Shown here in pieces: positions 15,942-23,859 of a DNA stretch of 64,000 bases (positions within the stretch are counted from its first letter, which is position 1; every line of letters begins with the position of its first letter). The position numbers and the translations under genes are program-made. Under the pieces are notes generated by a model. It worked only from the letters and a program-made list of their open reading frames with translations, did not search any database and was not told where the DNA came from. This DNA comes from Betaproteobacteria bacterium. GTDB lineage: Bacteria > Pseudomonadota > Gammaproteobacteria > Burkholderiales > Burkholderiaceae_F. The stretch is from contig BOKW01000006.1 in assembly GCA_016861185.1 (NCBI GenBank), forward strand, positions 186,001 through 250,000. The letters are read 5' to 3'.

Positions 15942-17153
15942 TCACGCCGCCTTCACGCGCTGCTTGACGATCTGCCACGACGCGAGGCCGATGCACATCA
16001 GCCCGAAGGAGGCGACGGCCAGTTCGATCGTCGAGTGCATCACCACCGGCGCGAGCGCGCCCGCGACGATGCCGTTGGCGGTGCTGCCGACGACCGCCTG
16101 CAGCGACGATGCGAGCCCGCGTCGCTCGGGCACGAGATCGAGCACCAGCAGCGTGACCACCGGCACCATCAGCGACCAGCCGAAGGCGAAGATGCCGAGC
16201 AGCGGCAGCGCCCACCACGGCTGCGCGGTGAACGCCGCGTTGGCCGCCACGTTGACGACCGACACGACGACCATGATCGTGAAGCCGTAGCGGATCTGCT
16301 TGCGCGGCTTGATGTGCCCGGCCAGACGGCCGGAGAGCCAAGCGCCGCCCATGATCCCGCTGATCGTGATGCCGAAGAACCAGAAGAACTGCGTCGGTTT
16401 CAGGTGCAGCAGCTCGCCGAGAAAGGCCGGCGCCGACAGCACGTACAGGAACATGCCGTTGAACGGCACGCCGCTCGCGAGCGCGAGCAGCATGAAGTCG
16501 CGGTGCCCGAGCAGCTGCGCGTAGCCGCGAAAGAGGTTGCGCACGTTGAACGGCTGCGCGTCCTTCGCGTGCAGCGTCTCGGGCAGCGCGCGCCAGTTGG
16601 CGAGCCACAGCGCCAGCCCGACGCCGGACAGGAACCAGAAGACCGCGCGCCAGCCGACGTACTCGAACAGCAGCCCGCCGATGATCGGCGCGATCGCGGG
16701 CGCCACACCGAAGAAGATCGTCACCTGCGACATCACGCGCTGCGCCTGCGCGGGGGGGAACATGTCGCGAATCACCGCGCGCGACACGACGATGCCCGCG
16801 CCGGTGGCGAATCCCTGCATCGCGCGGAAGAACACGAGCTGGCCGATCGTCTGCGCCAGCGCGCAGCCGACCGATGCGACCGTGAACGCCGCCACGCCCC
16901 ACAGGATCACCGGCCGCCGGCCGAAGCTGTCGGCGAGCGCGCCGTGAAAGAGATTCATCGCCGCGAAGCCGAACAGATACGCCGACAGCGTCTGCTGCAT
17001 CTGCAGCGGCGTGGCGCCGAGCGAAGTGCGAATGCCGGCGAAGGCCGGCAGGTAGGTGTCGACCGCAAACGGCCCGAGCATGCCCAGGCACGCGAGCAGC
17101 AACGAAAGCGCCCAGGCGGGTGCCTTCCACAGATGTGCGGCGTGGGGATTCAC
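15942..17153 (-). CDS. Bcr/CflA-family MFS multidrug exporter
   Basis: Inner-membrane proton-driven exporter of 403 residues with twelve predicted TM helices. The cytoplasmic loop motif GALADSFGRRPVILWGV (about 72-88) is the MFS motif A, and the opening LLACLGMLGPFAVDTYLPAF is typical of the Bcr/CflA group, which expels bicyclomycin, chloramphenicol and similar compounds. The actual substrate is unknown. GTG start. It lies downstream of a LysR gene on the same strand but separated by 258 bp of repeat sequence, so it probably has its own promoter. Confidence 0.88.
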   Translation of the reverse strand: MNPHAAHLWKAPAWALSLLLACLGMLGPFAVDTYLPAFAGIRTSLGATPLQMQQTLSAYLFGFAAMNLFHGALADSFGRRPVILWGVAAFTVASVGCALAQTIGQLVFFRAMQGFATGAGIVVSRAVIRDMFPPAQAQRVMSQVTIFFGVAPAIAPIIGGLLFEYVGWRAVFWFLSGVGLALWLANWRALPETLHAKDAQPFNVRNLFRGYAQLLGHRDFMLLALASGVPFNGMFLYVLSAPAFLGELLHLKPTQFFWFFGITISGIMGGAWLSGRLAGHIKPRKQIRYGFTIMVVVSVVNVAANAAFTAQPWWALPLLGIFAFGWSLMVPVVTLLVLDLVPERRGLASSLQAVVGSTANGIVAGALAPVVMHSTIELAVASFGLMCIGLASWQIVKQRVKAA

Positions 17154-17261
17154 GGATTGTTTTCGTTGTTCGGGGGCGAAGCGTAGCGCGCAGCTCGCCG
17201 GACGGCGGGATGGAGCGGCCTCTTCGAATGTCGCCGCGAATCAGCCGAGCGTCCGGCCGCC

Positions 17262-17352
17262 TTGAGCTTGTCGAAGGGCGATCGCCTACCTGAGCGCCGT
17301 TCGTGTTTCGACGAGCCTGTCCTGAGCCCGGCGAAGGGTTGAACGCGAACGG
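17262..17352. repeat. REP-like elements of the TTGAGCTTGTCGAAGGGC type
   Basis: Two linked pieces of a widespread bacterial intergenic repeat: TTGAGCTTGTCGAAGGGC at 17262-17279, and at 17299-17352 a GTTCGTGTTTCGACGAGCCT...GAAGGGTTGAACGCGAACGG arm pair able to fold back on itself. They sit between the LysR and exporter genes together with the copy at 17377. Confidence 0.7.
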
Positions 17353-17376
17353 AACGCAGGCGCCGGGCTGACTTGG

Positions 17377-17399
17377 GCCCCGGCCTGCGCCGGGGCGAC
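17377..17399. repeat. Dispersed GC-rich repeat, copy 2
   Basis: GCCCCGGCCTGCGCCGGGGC followed by GAC, preceded by ACTTGG, the reference copy of the family, next to the 3' end of the LysR gene. Confidence 0.75.
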
Positions 17400-17411
17400 G
17401 GCGGTCGCGCG

Positions 17412-18308
17412 TCAGCCGGACCCGAGATCGAGCCGTTGCAGCCGCTCGACGAACCAACGGCACGCCGGGCCGGCATCCGGTGTTCGCCACGCCACTGCGA
17501 GCGCCACGCGCGGCTTCGGCGCCGACACGCGGCGCTCGACGAGCCGGCCCGCGGCGATCGCCGGTGCGGCCAGCGCACGCGGCAGGAAGCCGACGCCGAG
17601 GCCGGCGACGTGCGCGGCGAGCTTGGCAGCGAGGCTGCCCACCGTCAGCACGTCGGCCGCGGCGGCGATGCCGCTGGAGCGCGCCGGCAGGCCGCGCGAC
17701 GAATCGGCGGCCACGACCACGCGGTGGCGGCGGATCGTCGACGCCTTCAGCGGCTCCTTTTCCGCGGCAAGCGGATGCGAAGGCGCGATCGCGAACACGA
17801 ACTCCACCGCGCCGAGCGGACGATGCGCGATCTCCAGCGCGCTGCCGTCGCCGAAGATCTCCGTCAGCGCGACGTCGGCGCGCTGCGCGACGAGCGCGTC
17901 CCACGGGCCGCCGAGCACCTCGGCCTGCAGCTTGATGCGCGTCGGGTGCCCCGCCGCGTAGAACTCGCCGACGGCGGCGAGCAGCGCCTCGACCGGCACC
18001 AGCTCGTTGTACGCGATCGCGAGCTCCGCCTCCCAGCCGCGACCGAGCGTGCGCACGCGGCGCTCGACCGCGGCGGCGGCGTCGAGCACGCTGCGGCCCT
18101 CGTCGAGCAACAGACGGCCGACCTCGGTCAGCGTCGCGCGATGGCCGCTGCGGTCGAACACGGTCACCCCCAGATCGTCCTCGAGCTTCTTCACCGTGTA
18201 CGACAGCGTCGAAGTCGTCCGATGCAGTTCCTCGGCCGCCGCCGCGTAGCTGCCGCGCCGCGCGATCGCGTCCAGAACCTGCAGGGCATCGAGCGTCAGG
18301 CGCAGCAC
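17412..18308 (-). CDS. LysR-family transcriptional regulator
   Basis: Regulator of about 298 residues. The N-terminal winged helix is LTLDALQVLDAIARRGSYAA through LHRTTSTLSYTVKKLEDDLG (about 3-55), followed by a linker helix and a periplasmic-binding-like effector domain (about 88-290; LGGPWDALVAQRADVALTEI). The GTG at 18306-18308 is taken as start because the domain begins exactly there; upstream frame extension has no coding character. It is divergent from the ene-reductase gene with 110 bp between starts, the classical layout for a LysR controlling its neighbour. Confidence 0.88.
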   Translation of the reverse strand: MLRLTLDALQVLDAIARRGSYAAAAEELHRTTSTLSYTVKKLEDDLGVTVFDRSGHRATLTEVGRLLLDEGRSVLDAAAAVERRVRTLGRGWEAELAIAYNELVPVEALLAAVGEFYAAGHPTRIKLQAEVLGGPWDALVAQRADVALTEIFGDGSALEIAHRPLGAVEFVFAIAPSHPLAAEKEPLKASTIRRHRVVVAADSSRGLPARSSGIAAAADVLTVGSLAAKLAAHVAGLGVGFLPRALAAPAIAAGRLVERRVSAPKPRVALAVAWRTPDAGPACRWFVERLQRLDLGSG

Positions 18309-18418
18309 GGGATTCGTTGATCGATGGATTCGAACGAGTTGCGCGAAATTATCCGATTTCCCCGGCGCGCGCCCGTTCTCATCATTCGTCGCATTCCAAC
18401 CGACCGACGGAGCGACGC

Positions 18419-19522
18419 ATGGACCCATCGAATTCACCGCTGTTCTCGCCGCTCGCCGCCGGCGCGTTGCGGCTGCCGAACCGGATCGTGATGGCGCCGA
18501 TGACGCGCAGCCGCGCCGACGACGAGGGCAACGTCGGCGCATTGACCGCGCAGTACTACGAACAGCGCGCAGGCGCCGGGATGATGATCAGCGAAGGCAT
18601 CTACCCCGAGCCGATGGGCAAGGGTTACGTGCGCACGCCGGGGCTGGCCGAGGCGGGGCACGTGGTCGCGTGGCGCCGCGTGACGGACGCGGTGCACGCG
18701 GCGGGCGGGCGCATCGTCGCGCAGCTGATGCACGCCGGGCGTATCAGCGATCCGTCGCTGCTGCCCGGCCATGCCACGCCGGTCGCACCGTCGGCGATCC
18801 GGCCGCAGGGCGTGACCTATACCGATGACGGCCTGAAGCCGCACGCGACGCCACGGGCGCTGACGGTGCCCGAGATCCGGATGATCGTTGACAACTTCGC
18901 GCACGCCGCGCAACGCGCAGTCGACGCCGGCTTTGACGCGGTCGAGTTGCACGCCGGTAGCGGCTATCTGCCGATGCAGTTCCTGTCGACCAGGACCAAC
19001 GTGCGCAGCGACGCGTATGGCGGCAGCGCGCTGAACCGCTCGCGCTTCGTGATTGAGGTGCTGGAGGCGATCGCGGGCGCGATCGGCTCGGCACGTACCG
19101 GACTGAAGATCACGCCCGAGAAGCGCTTCAACGACATCGACGACGCTGATTGGCTCGACACGTACACGACGCTGCTGGCGGCGATTCGCCCGCTGCAGCT
19201 GGCGTTCCTCGAAAGCGCGCCGGAGGCCAACGCGGCGCTGTACCACGCGCGGTTGCGGCCGCTGTTCGACGGCGCGTATTTCGCCGGGGCGGGTTTCGAT
19301 CGCGCGCGCGCCGAGGCGGCGCTGTGCGACGGCTCGGCCGATGCGGTGGTGTTCGGGCAACTGTTCATCGCCAATCCCGATCTGCCGCGCCGTTTCGCGC
19401 TGAACGCGCCGCTGGCGCAAGCCGACAGGGCGACCTTGTACGCCGGCGGCGCGCGCGGGTACGTCGACTATCCGACGCTCGACGCGCTCGCCGCGCAGGC
19501 GGCGACGGAGAGTGCGGAATGA
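18419..19522 (+). CDS. Old-yellow-enzyme-type NADH:flavin oxidoreductase (ene-reductase)
   Basis: FMN enzyme of 367 residues that reduces activated C=C bonds, for example of unsaturated aldehydes or nitro compounds. The N-terminus has LPNRIVMAPMTRSRA, the FMN region MHAGRISDPSLLPG, and the active-site segment VELHAGSGYLPMQFLS (about 181-196). The histidine is kept but the usual following Asn or His of the HxxN/H pair is Ser, which is seen in a subgroup. SDAYGGSALNRSRF is conserved. ATG 18419 has GGAG upstream. First gene of a three-gene operon; its stop overlaps the next start (ATGA). Probably controlled by the divergent LysR protein. Confidence 0.9.
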   Translation: MDPSNSPLFSPLAAGALRLPNRIVMAPMTRSRADDEGNVGALTAQYYEQRAGAGMMISEGIYPEPMGKGYVRTPGLAEAGHVVAWRRVTDAVHAAGGRIVAQLMHAGRISDPSLLPGHATPVAPSAIRPQGVTYTDDGLKPHATPRALTVPEIRMIVDNFAHAAQRAVDAGFDAVELHAGSGYLPMQFLSTRTNVRSDAYGGSALNRSRFVIEVLEAIAGAIGSARTGLKITPEKRFNDIDDADWLDTYTTLLAAIRPLQLAFLESAPEANAALYHARLRPLFDGAYFAGAGFDRARAEAALCDGSADAVVFGQLFIANPDLPRRFALNAPLAQADRATLYAGGARGYVDYPTLDALAAQAATESAE

Positions 19523-20424
19523 GCGTCACGCTGCTGCTCGTTCTGAACGGCACGCTGCTCGCCGCCGTCTACGCATTCGGCAAGCTGGCGCGCGCCGGCG
19601 GCATCGACGCGCTGTCGCTGCTCGCGTGGCAGGTCGGTGCGGCCGCGGTCCTGATCACCGCGGTTGCGATCGCGCGCCGGCAGCCGCCGCAGTTCGGCGG
19701 CGCGGTGCTGCGCTACGGCGCCACCGCCGGGATGCTCGGTGTGGCCGTGCCCAACCTCGCGACCTTCAGCGCGATCGCATTCCTGCCGGCCGGGCTGGTC
19801 GGCATCGTCGTCGCGCTGTCGCCCGCGTTCACGTACACGATCGCCGCGGCGCTCGGCTTGGAACGCGTACACGCGCAGCGCGCGGCGGGCGTACTGCTCG
19901 GCTTCGCCGGCGTGCTGCTGATCATGCTGCCCAAAGGCGCGCTGCCCGACGCGGACGCGGCGCCGTGGCTGCTGGTCGCGCTCGCGGCGCCGCTTGCGCT
20001 CGCGCTCGGCAACATCTACCGCACGCGCGCCTGGCCGGCGGGGCTCGCGCCGCTGGCGGCGGCGAGCTCGATGCTGATCGTGCTCGCCGCGACGATCATC
20101 CCGCTCGCGCTTGCGAACGGCGGCGTCGCGTTGCCGAGCGGCGACTTCGAGACCGCCGATCTGGCGCTGCTGGGCGCGGCGGCCGGCACGACCGCCTTCT
20201 ACCTCACCGCGTTCGAACTGCAGAAGCGCGGCGGGCCGGTGGTCACCAGCCAGCTCGGCTACGTGATCAGCGTGGCGTCGCTCGTGCTGGGCATGGTCTT
20301 CTTCGCCGAGCGCCCCTCCGCATGGGTCTGGTTCGCGCTCGGTGCGGTGCTGGCCGGCATCTACGTCGTGCAGCGGAGTGCACCGCTCGCGCGGCCATCG
20401 TCATTGGCAAGGAGGTCGTCGTGA
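19519..20424 (+). CDS. EamA/DMT-family membrane transporter
   Basis: Inner-membrane protein of 301 residues with about ten TM helices in two EamA halves (first half ending near 145, second closing with YVISVASLVLGMVFFAERPS). Translation is coupled to the upstream ene-reductase through an ATGA overlap, and its own end overlaps the pirin start (GTGA). The substrate is unknown; its place between an ene-reductase and a pirin suggests export of the same electrophilic or aromatic compound, an inference from context only. Confidence 0.85.
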   Translation: MSVTLLLVLNGTLLAAVYAFGKLARAGGIDALSLLAWQVGAAAVLITAVAIARRQPPQFGGAVLRYGATAGMLGVAVPNLATFSAIAFLPAGLVGIVVALSPAFTYTIAAALGLERVHAQRAAGVLLGFAGVLLIMLPKGALPDADAAPWLLVALAAPLALALGNIYRTRAWPAGLAPLAAASSMLIVLAATIIPLALANGGVALPSGDFETADLALLGAAAGTTAFYLTAFELQKRGGPVVTSQLGYVISVASLVLGMVFFAERPSAWVWFALGAVLAGIYVVQRSAPLARPSSLARRSS

Positions 20425-21122
20425 TCCGGCTGCGCAAGGCCGCCGACCGCGGCGCGTTCCGCAATCACTGGCTCGACGCGCGCTTCAGCTTCTCGTTCGG
20501 CGCGTACCGCGATCCCGCCTTCGACGGCTACTCGGACCTGTGGGTGCTGAACGACGACCGCGTCGCGCCCGGCGGCGGCTTCGACTGGCATTCGCATCGC
20601 GACGTCGAGGTGATGTCGTATCCGCTCGCCGGCCGCGTCGAGCATCGCGACTCGATCGGCAATCGGGTCGTGCTCGGCCCGGGCGACGTGCACCTGATGC
20701 GCGCCGGCACCGGCATCTCGCACAGCGAGATGAACGCGTCGGCGAGCGAGCCGGAGCATCACCTTCAGTGGTGGATCCGGCCGGCGCAGCGCGGCGCGGT
20801 CCCTGGCTACTGGTCGCTGCACGTCGGGCGCGCAGAGAAGCTCAATCGGCTGCGACTGCTCGCGGCCCCCGGCGGCCCCGACGGTGTCCTGCCGCTCGCT
20901 CAGGATGCGCGCGTGTACGCGGTGATCGTCGACGGCGCGACGCTCGACCACGCGCCGCCGGCGGGCCGCCGCATCTACCTGCACGTGGCGCGCGGAAAGC
21001 TGACGCTGAACGGGCAATCGCTTGCCGAGGGGGACGGTGCGTTCGTCGAAGGCGAACAGCGTCTCTGGCTTGCGAACGCGCGCGGCGACGAAGGGGACGT
21101 GCTGCTGTTCGATCTTCGCTAG
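20421..21122 (+). CDS. Pirin-family protein
   Basis: Cytosolic bicupin of 233 residues. The metal site of pirins is visible as DWHSHRDVEVMSYPLAG (about 54-70) with downstream HSEMNAS and E residues, consistent with the His-His-His-Glu iron site. Bacterial pirins of this type can act as quercetin 2,3-dioxygenases or redox sensors; the reaction here is not known. The start is GTG at 20421, with AAGGAGG at 20409-20415. Last gene of the LysR-linked operon. Confidence 0.88.
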   Translation: MIRLRKAADRGAFRNHWLDARFSFSFGAYRDPAFDGYSDLWVLNDDRVAPGGGFDWHSHRDVEVMSYPLAGRVEHRDSIGNRVVLGPGDVHLMRAGTGISHSEMNASASEPEHHLQWWIRPAQRGAVPGYWSLHVGRAEKLNRLRLLAAPGGPDGVLPLAQDARVYAVIVDGATLDHAPPAGRRIYLHVARGKLTLNGQSLAEGDGAFVEGEQRLWLANARGDEGDVLLFDLR

Positions 21123-21124
21123 TC

Positions 21125-21147
21125 GTCGCCTCGGCGCAGGCGGGGGC
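21125..21147. repeat. Dispersed GC-rich repeat, copy 3
   Basis: GTCGCCTCGGCGCAGGCGGG followed by GGC, two mismatches to the family, between the convergent pirin and dehydrogenase genes. Confidence 0.65.
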
Positions 21148-21151
21148 GACA

Positions 21152-23665
21152 TCACGCCCGCGCCGCGCTCGAATCCAGCGGCGCTTTCAGTGACAAGTGT
21201 GCCGCGTAGCGTTCGCCGGCGAGGTCGATTTCGTAGGAGCCGGATTCGATCCACGCCTTGTCGGCGGCGCCGTTCGCGTTCGTGATCAACCCCAGCGCGA
21301 CCGGTTTGCCGAGCGTGTGGCCGAACGCGGCGGAGGTGACGAAGCCGAGCGGTGCGCCGTCGCGCAGGATCAGCTCGTTGCCCCACAGGTTCGTGTGCGG
21401 CGCGTCCACGACGAGCGAGACGATGCGGCGCTTGACGCCTTCGCCCTTGATGCGCGCCAGCGCTTCGCGGCCGCGGAACTCGCCCTTGTCGAGCTTGACC
21501 GCGAACGACAGACCCGCTTCGAAGGGATTGATGTCCGGCGAGAGTTCCCGTCCCCACGCGCGGTAGCCCTTTTCCAGGCGCAGCGATTCGATCGCGTAGT
21601 AGCCGGCGTCGACCAGGCCGAGGTCGCGTCCGGCTTCCATCAACTGCTCATACACGCCGACCGCGAACTCGACCGGCACGTACAGCTCCCAGCCGAGTTC
21701 GCCGACATAGGTGAGCCTCGTCGCGCGCACGGTCGCGTAGCCGACGTCGATCTCCTGCGAGGTGCCGAACGGAAACGACGCGTTGTCGAAGCGCGCGGTC
21801 GACACGCGGCTCATCAGCTCGCGCGCGCGCGGACCCATCACGGCGAGCATCGCGAACATCGGCGTCACGTCGGTCACCGTGCAGCGCCAGCCGCGCGCGC
21901 GGATCGCGCGGTCGAGCACGTCGCGGTCGCGCACCGCGGAGCCTGAGCTGGTGACGATCAGGTACTCGTCGTCGCCGACAAAGGTGACCGTGAAATCGCT
22001 CTCGTAGCCGCCGCGCTCGTTCAGCATGCCCGTGTAGACCGTGCCGCCGATCGCCGCGGGCAGCTCGTTGGCAACGAGCCAGTCCAGCGCGTCGCGCGCG
22101 TCCGGGCCCTGCACGAGCAGCTTGGCGAACGAGCTCATGTCGAACACCGCGACGCGCTCGCGGCACGCGCGATGTTCGGCGGCGACCCACGGATGCCAGT
22201 TCTGATGCCCCCAGCCGTACTCGATCTTCGCCTCCGCGGGCGACGGCGCGAAGAAGTTGGCGCGCTCCCAGCCCATCTTCGAGCCGAAGCAGGCGCCGCG
22301 ATCGCGAAGCTGTGCGTACAGCGGCGAGCGGCGGAACGGGCGCGCGCTTTCCAGCTCGCGGTTCGGCCACGGCATCTTGTAGTGCAAGCCGAGCACCTCG
22401 GCGATGCGGTCGGGCAGCCACGTCTCGTTGCCGTTGAAGCGCGCGAAGCGGCGGATGTCGACCGGCCACAGATCGAGCGTCGGCTCGCCCTGCACGATCC
22501 ACTCGGCGAGCGCCTTGCCCGCGCCGCCGCCCGAGGCGATGCCCATCGAGTTGAAGCCGCAGCCGACGTACACGTTGTCGAGTCCCGGCGCGCGGCCGAG
22601 GACGAAGTTGTTGTCCGCGGTGAACGATTCGGGGCCGTTGTAGAACTGCTTCACGCGCGCGGTCTCGAGTGCCGGCACGCGGATCATCGCGTTGTCGAGC
22701 AGGATCTGGAACGCGTCCCAGTTGTCGGGCAGAAGCTGGAACTCGAAGTTCTCCGGGATGCCGCCGCGATGCGCCGCGCTCTGCAGCCACGGCGTGGCCT
22801 TGGGTTCGAAGCCGCCCATCAACAGTCCGCCGACTTCCTCCTTGAAGTAGATGTAGCCGTCGGGATCGCGCATCACCGGCAGATCGCGATGCACGCCGTC
22901 GATGCGGTCGGTGACGATGTAGTAGTGCTCGCAGGAGAACAGCGGCACCGTCACGCCCAGCATGCGTCCGAGCGCGCGCGACCACTGGCCGGCGCACAGC
23001 ACGACGATCTCCGCCGCGATCCGGCCCGTCTGTCCCTGTTTGTCCTGCCAGTCGAGGATGCGGATGCGGCGGGTACGGCCGTCGATCGTGATGCGCGTCG
23101 CGCCGGTCACGCGCACGCCTTCGACGATCCGGACGCCGCGGTTGCGCGCGCCCTTCGCGAGCGCGAGCGTCAGATCCGCCGGGTTCGCCTTGCCGTCGCC
23201 GGGCAGCCAGACCGCGCCGGCGAGGTCGCGCGTTTCCATGATCGGATAGAGCTGGCCGGCTTCGGCTGCGCTGATTACGTCGCAGGTGATGCCGTACGCC
23301 TTGGCGACCGCCGCGGTGCGCTTCAGTTGCACCATGCGATCCGCGGTGCGCGCTACCGCGAGCGAGCCGCATTGCTTCCAGCCGGTCGCGAGCCCCGTCT
23401 CCGCCTCGAGCTTCGCGTACAGCTCGGTCGAGTAGCGGATCAGCCGCGTCATGCTTTCGTGGTTGCGCAGTTGTCCCACGAGCCCCGCGGCGTGCCACGT
23501 GGTTCCGCTCGTCAGCCGCCCCTGCTCGAGCAGCACGATGTCCTTCTCCCCGAGCAGGCTCAGGTGGTAGGCGACGCTGCAACCCATGATGCCGCCGCCG
23601 ACGATCACGATGCGCGCCTGCGCGGGCGGGGCCACGGCGGTGACGAGGCTTTGCGGTTCGGCCAT
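21152..23665 (-). CDS. Dimethylglycine/sarcosine dehydrogenase-like FAD-folate oxidoreductase
   Basis: Enzyme of 837 residues combining two halves. Residues 1-390 form a DAO-type FAD domain: GGGIMGCSVAYHL (about 23-35) binds ADP, and His58 in SGTTWHAAGLVG is at the position of covalent FAD attachment in dimethylglycine dehydrogenases. Residues about 440-830 are a GcvT-like aminomethyltransferase part that would pass the methyl group to tetrahydrofolate. It likely oxidises dimethylglycine or sarcosine in betaine catabolism. The ATG at 23665 is chosen because the FAD domain starts there. Head-to-head with the EF-G-like gene; no other betaine genes are nearby. Confidence 0.88.
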   Translation of the reverse strand: MAEPQSLVTAVAPPAQARIVIVGGGIMGCSVAYHLSLLGEKDIVLLEQGRLTSGTTWHAAGLVGQLRNHESMTRLIRYSTELYAKLEAETGLATGWKQCGSLAVARTADRMVQLKRTAAVAKAYGITCDVISAAEAGQLYPIMETRDLAGAVWLPGDGKANPADLTLALAKGARNRGVRIVEGVRVTGATRITIDGRTRRIRILDWQDKQGQTGRIAAEIVVLCAGQWSRALGRMLGVTVPLFSCEHYYIVTDRIDGVHRDLPVMRDPDGYIYFKEEVGGLLMGGFEPKATPWLQSAAHRGGIPENFEFQLLPDNWDAFQILLDNAMIRVPALETARVKQFYNGPESFTADNNFVLGRAPGLDNVYVGCGFNSMGIASGGGAGKALAEWIVQGEPTLDLWPVDIRRFARFNGNETWLPDRIAEVLGLHYKMPWPNRELESARPFRRSPLYAQLRDRGACFGSKMGWERANFFAPSPAEAKIEYGWGHQNWHPWVAAEHRACRERVAVFDMSSFAKLLVQGPDARDALDWLVANELPAAIGGTVYTGMLNERGGYESDFTVTFVGDDEYLIVTSSGSAVRDRDVLDRAIRARGWRCTVTDVTPMFAMLAVMGPRARELMSRVSTARFDNASFPFGTSQEIDVGYATVRATRLTYVGELGWELYVPVEFAVGVYEQLMEAGRDLGLVDAGYYAIESLRLEKGYRAWGRELSPDINPFEAGLSFAVKLDKGEFRGREALARIKGEGVKRRIVSLVVDAPHTNLWGNELILRDGAPLGFVTSAAFGHTLGKPVALGLITNANGAADKAWIESGSYEIDLAGERYAAHLSLKAPLDSSAARA

Positions 23666-23859
23666 GCGATGCCGGCACGCGGCGTCCGGCGCGGGCGCGC
23701 GTGGCGGTCTCCTCCGGTCGTTGTTTGGGCGCCATTGTGCCTGCGGCAACCGTCGCGCGCGAGGCACGCGGCGCGACCTGGATCAAACCCCGGCGGCGCC
23801 GCGCGGCGGGGTGCGGGAGTAGAGTTCCGCGGACAAACACAACACGGAGGACCCCGGCC

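Noticed and set aside
16035..17186. Long plus-strand frame opposite the Bcr/CflA exporter
   Set aside because: Arg/Glu/His-rich shadow of the transporter gene with no recognisable domain.
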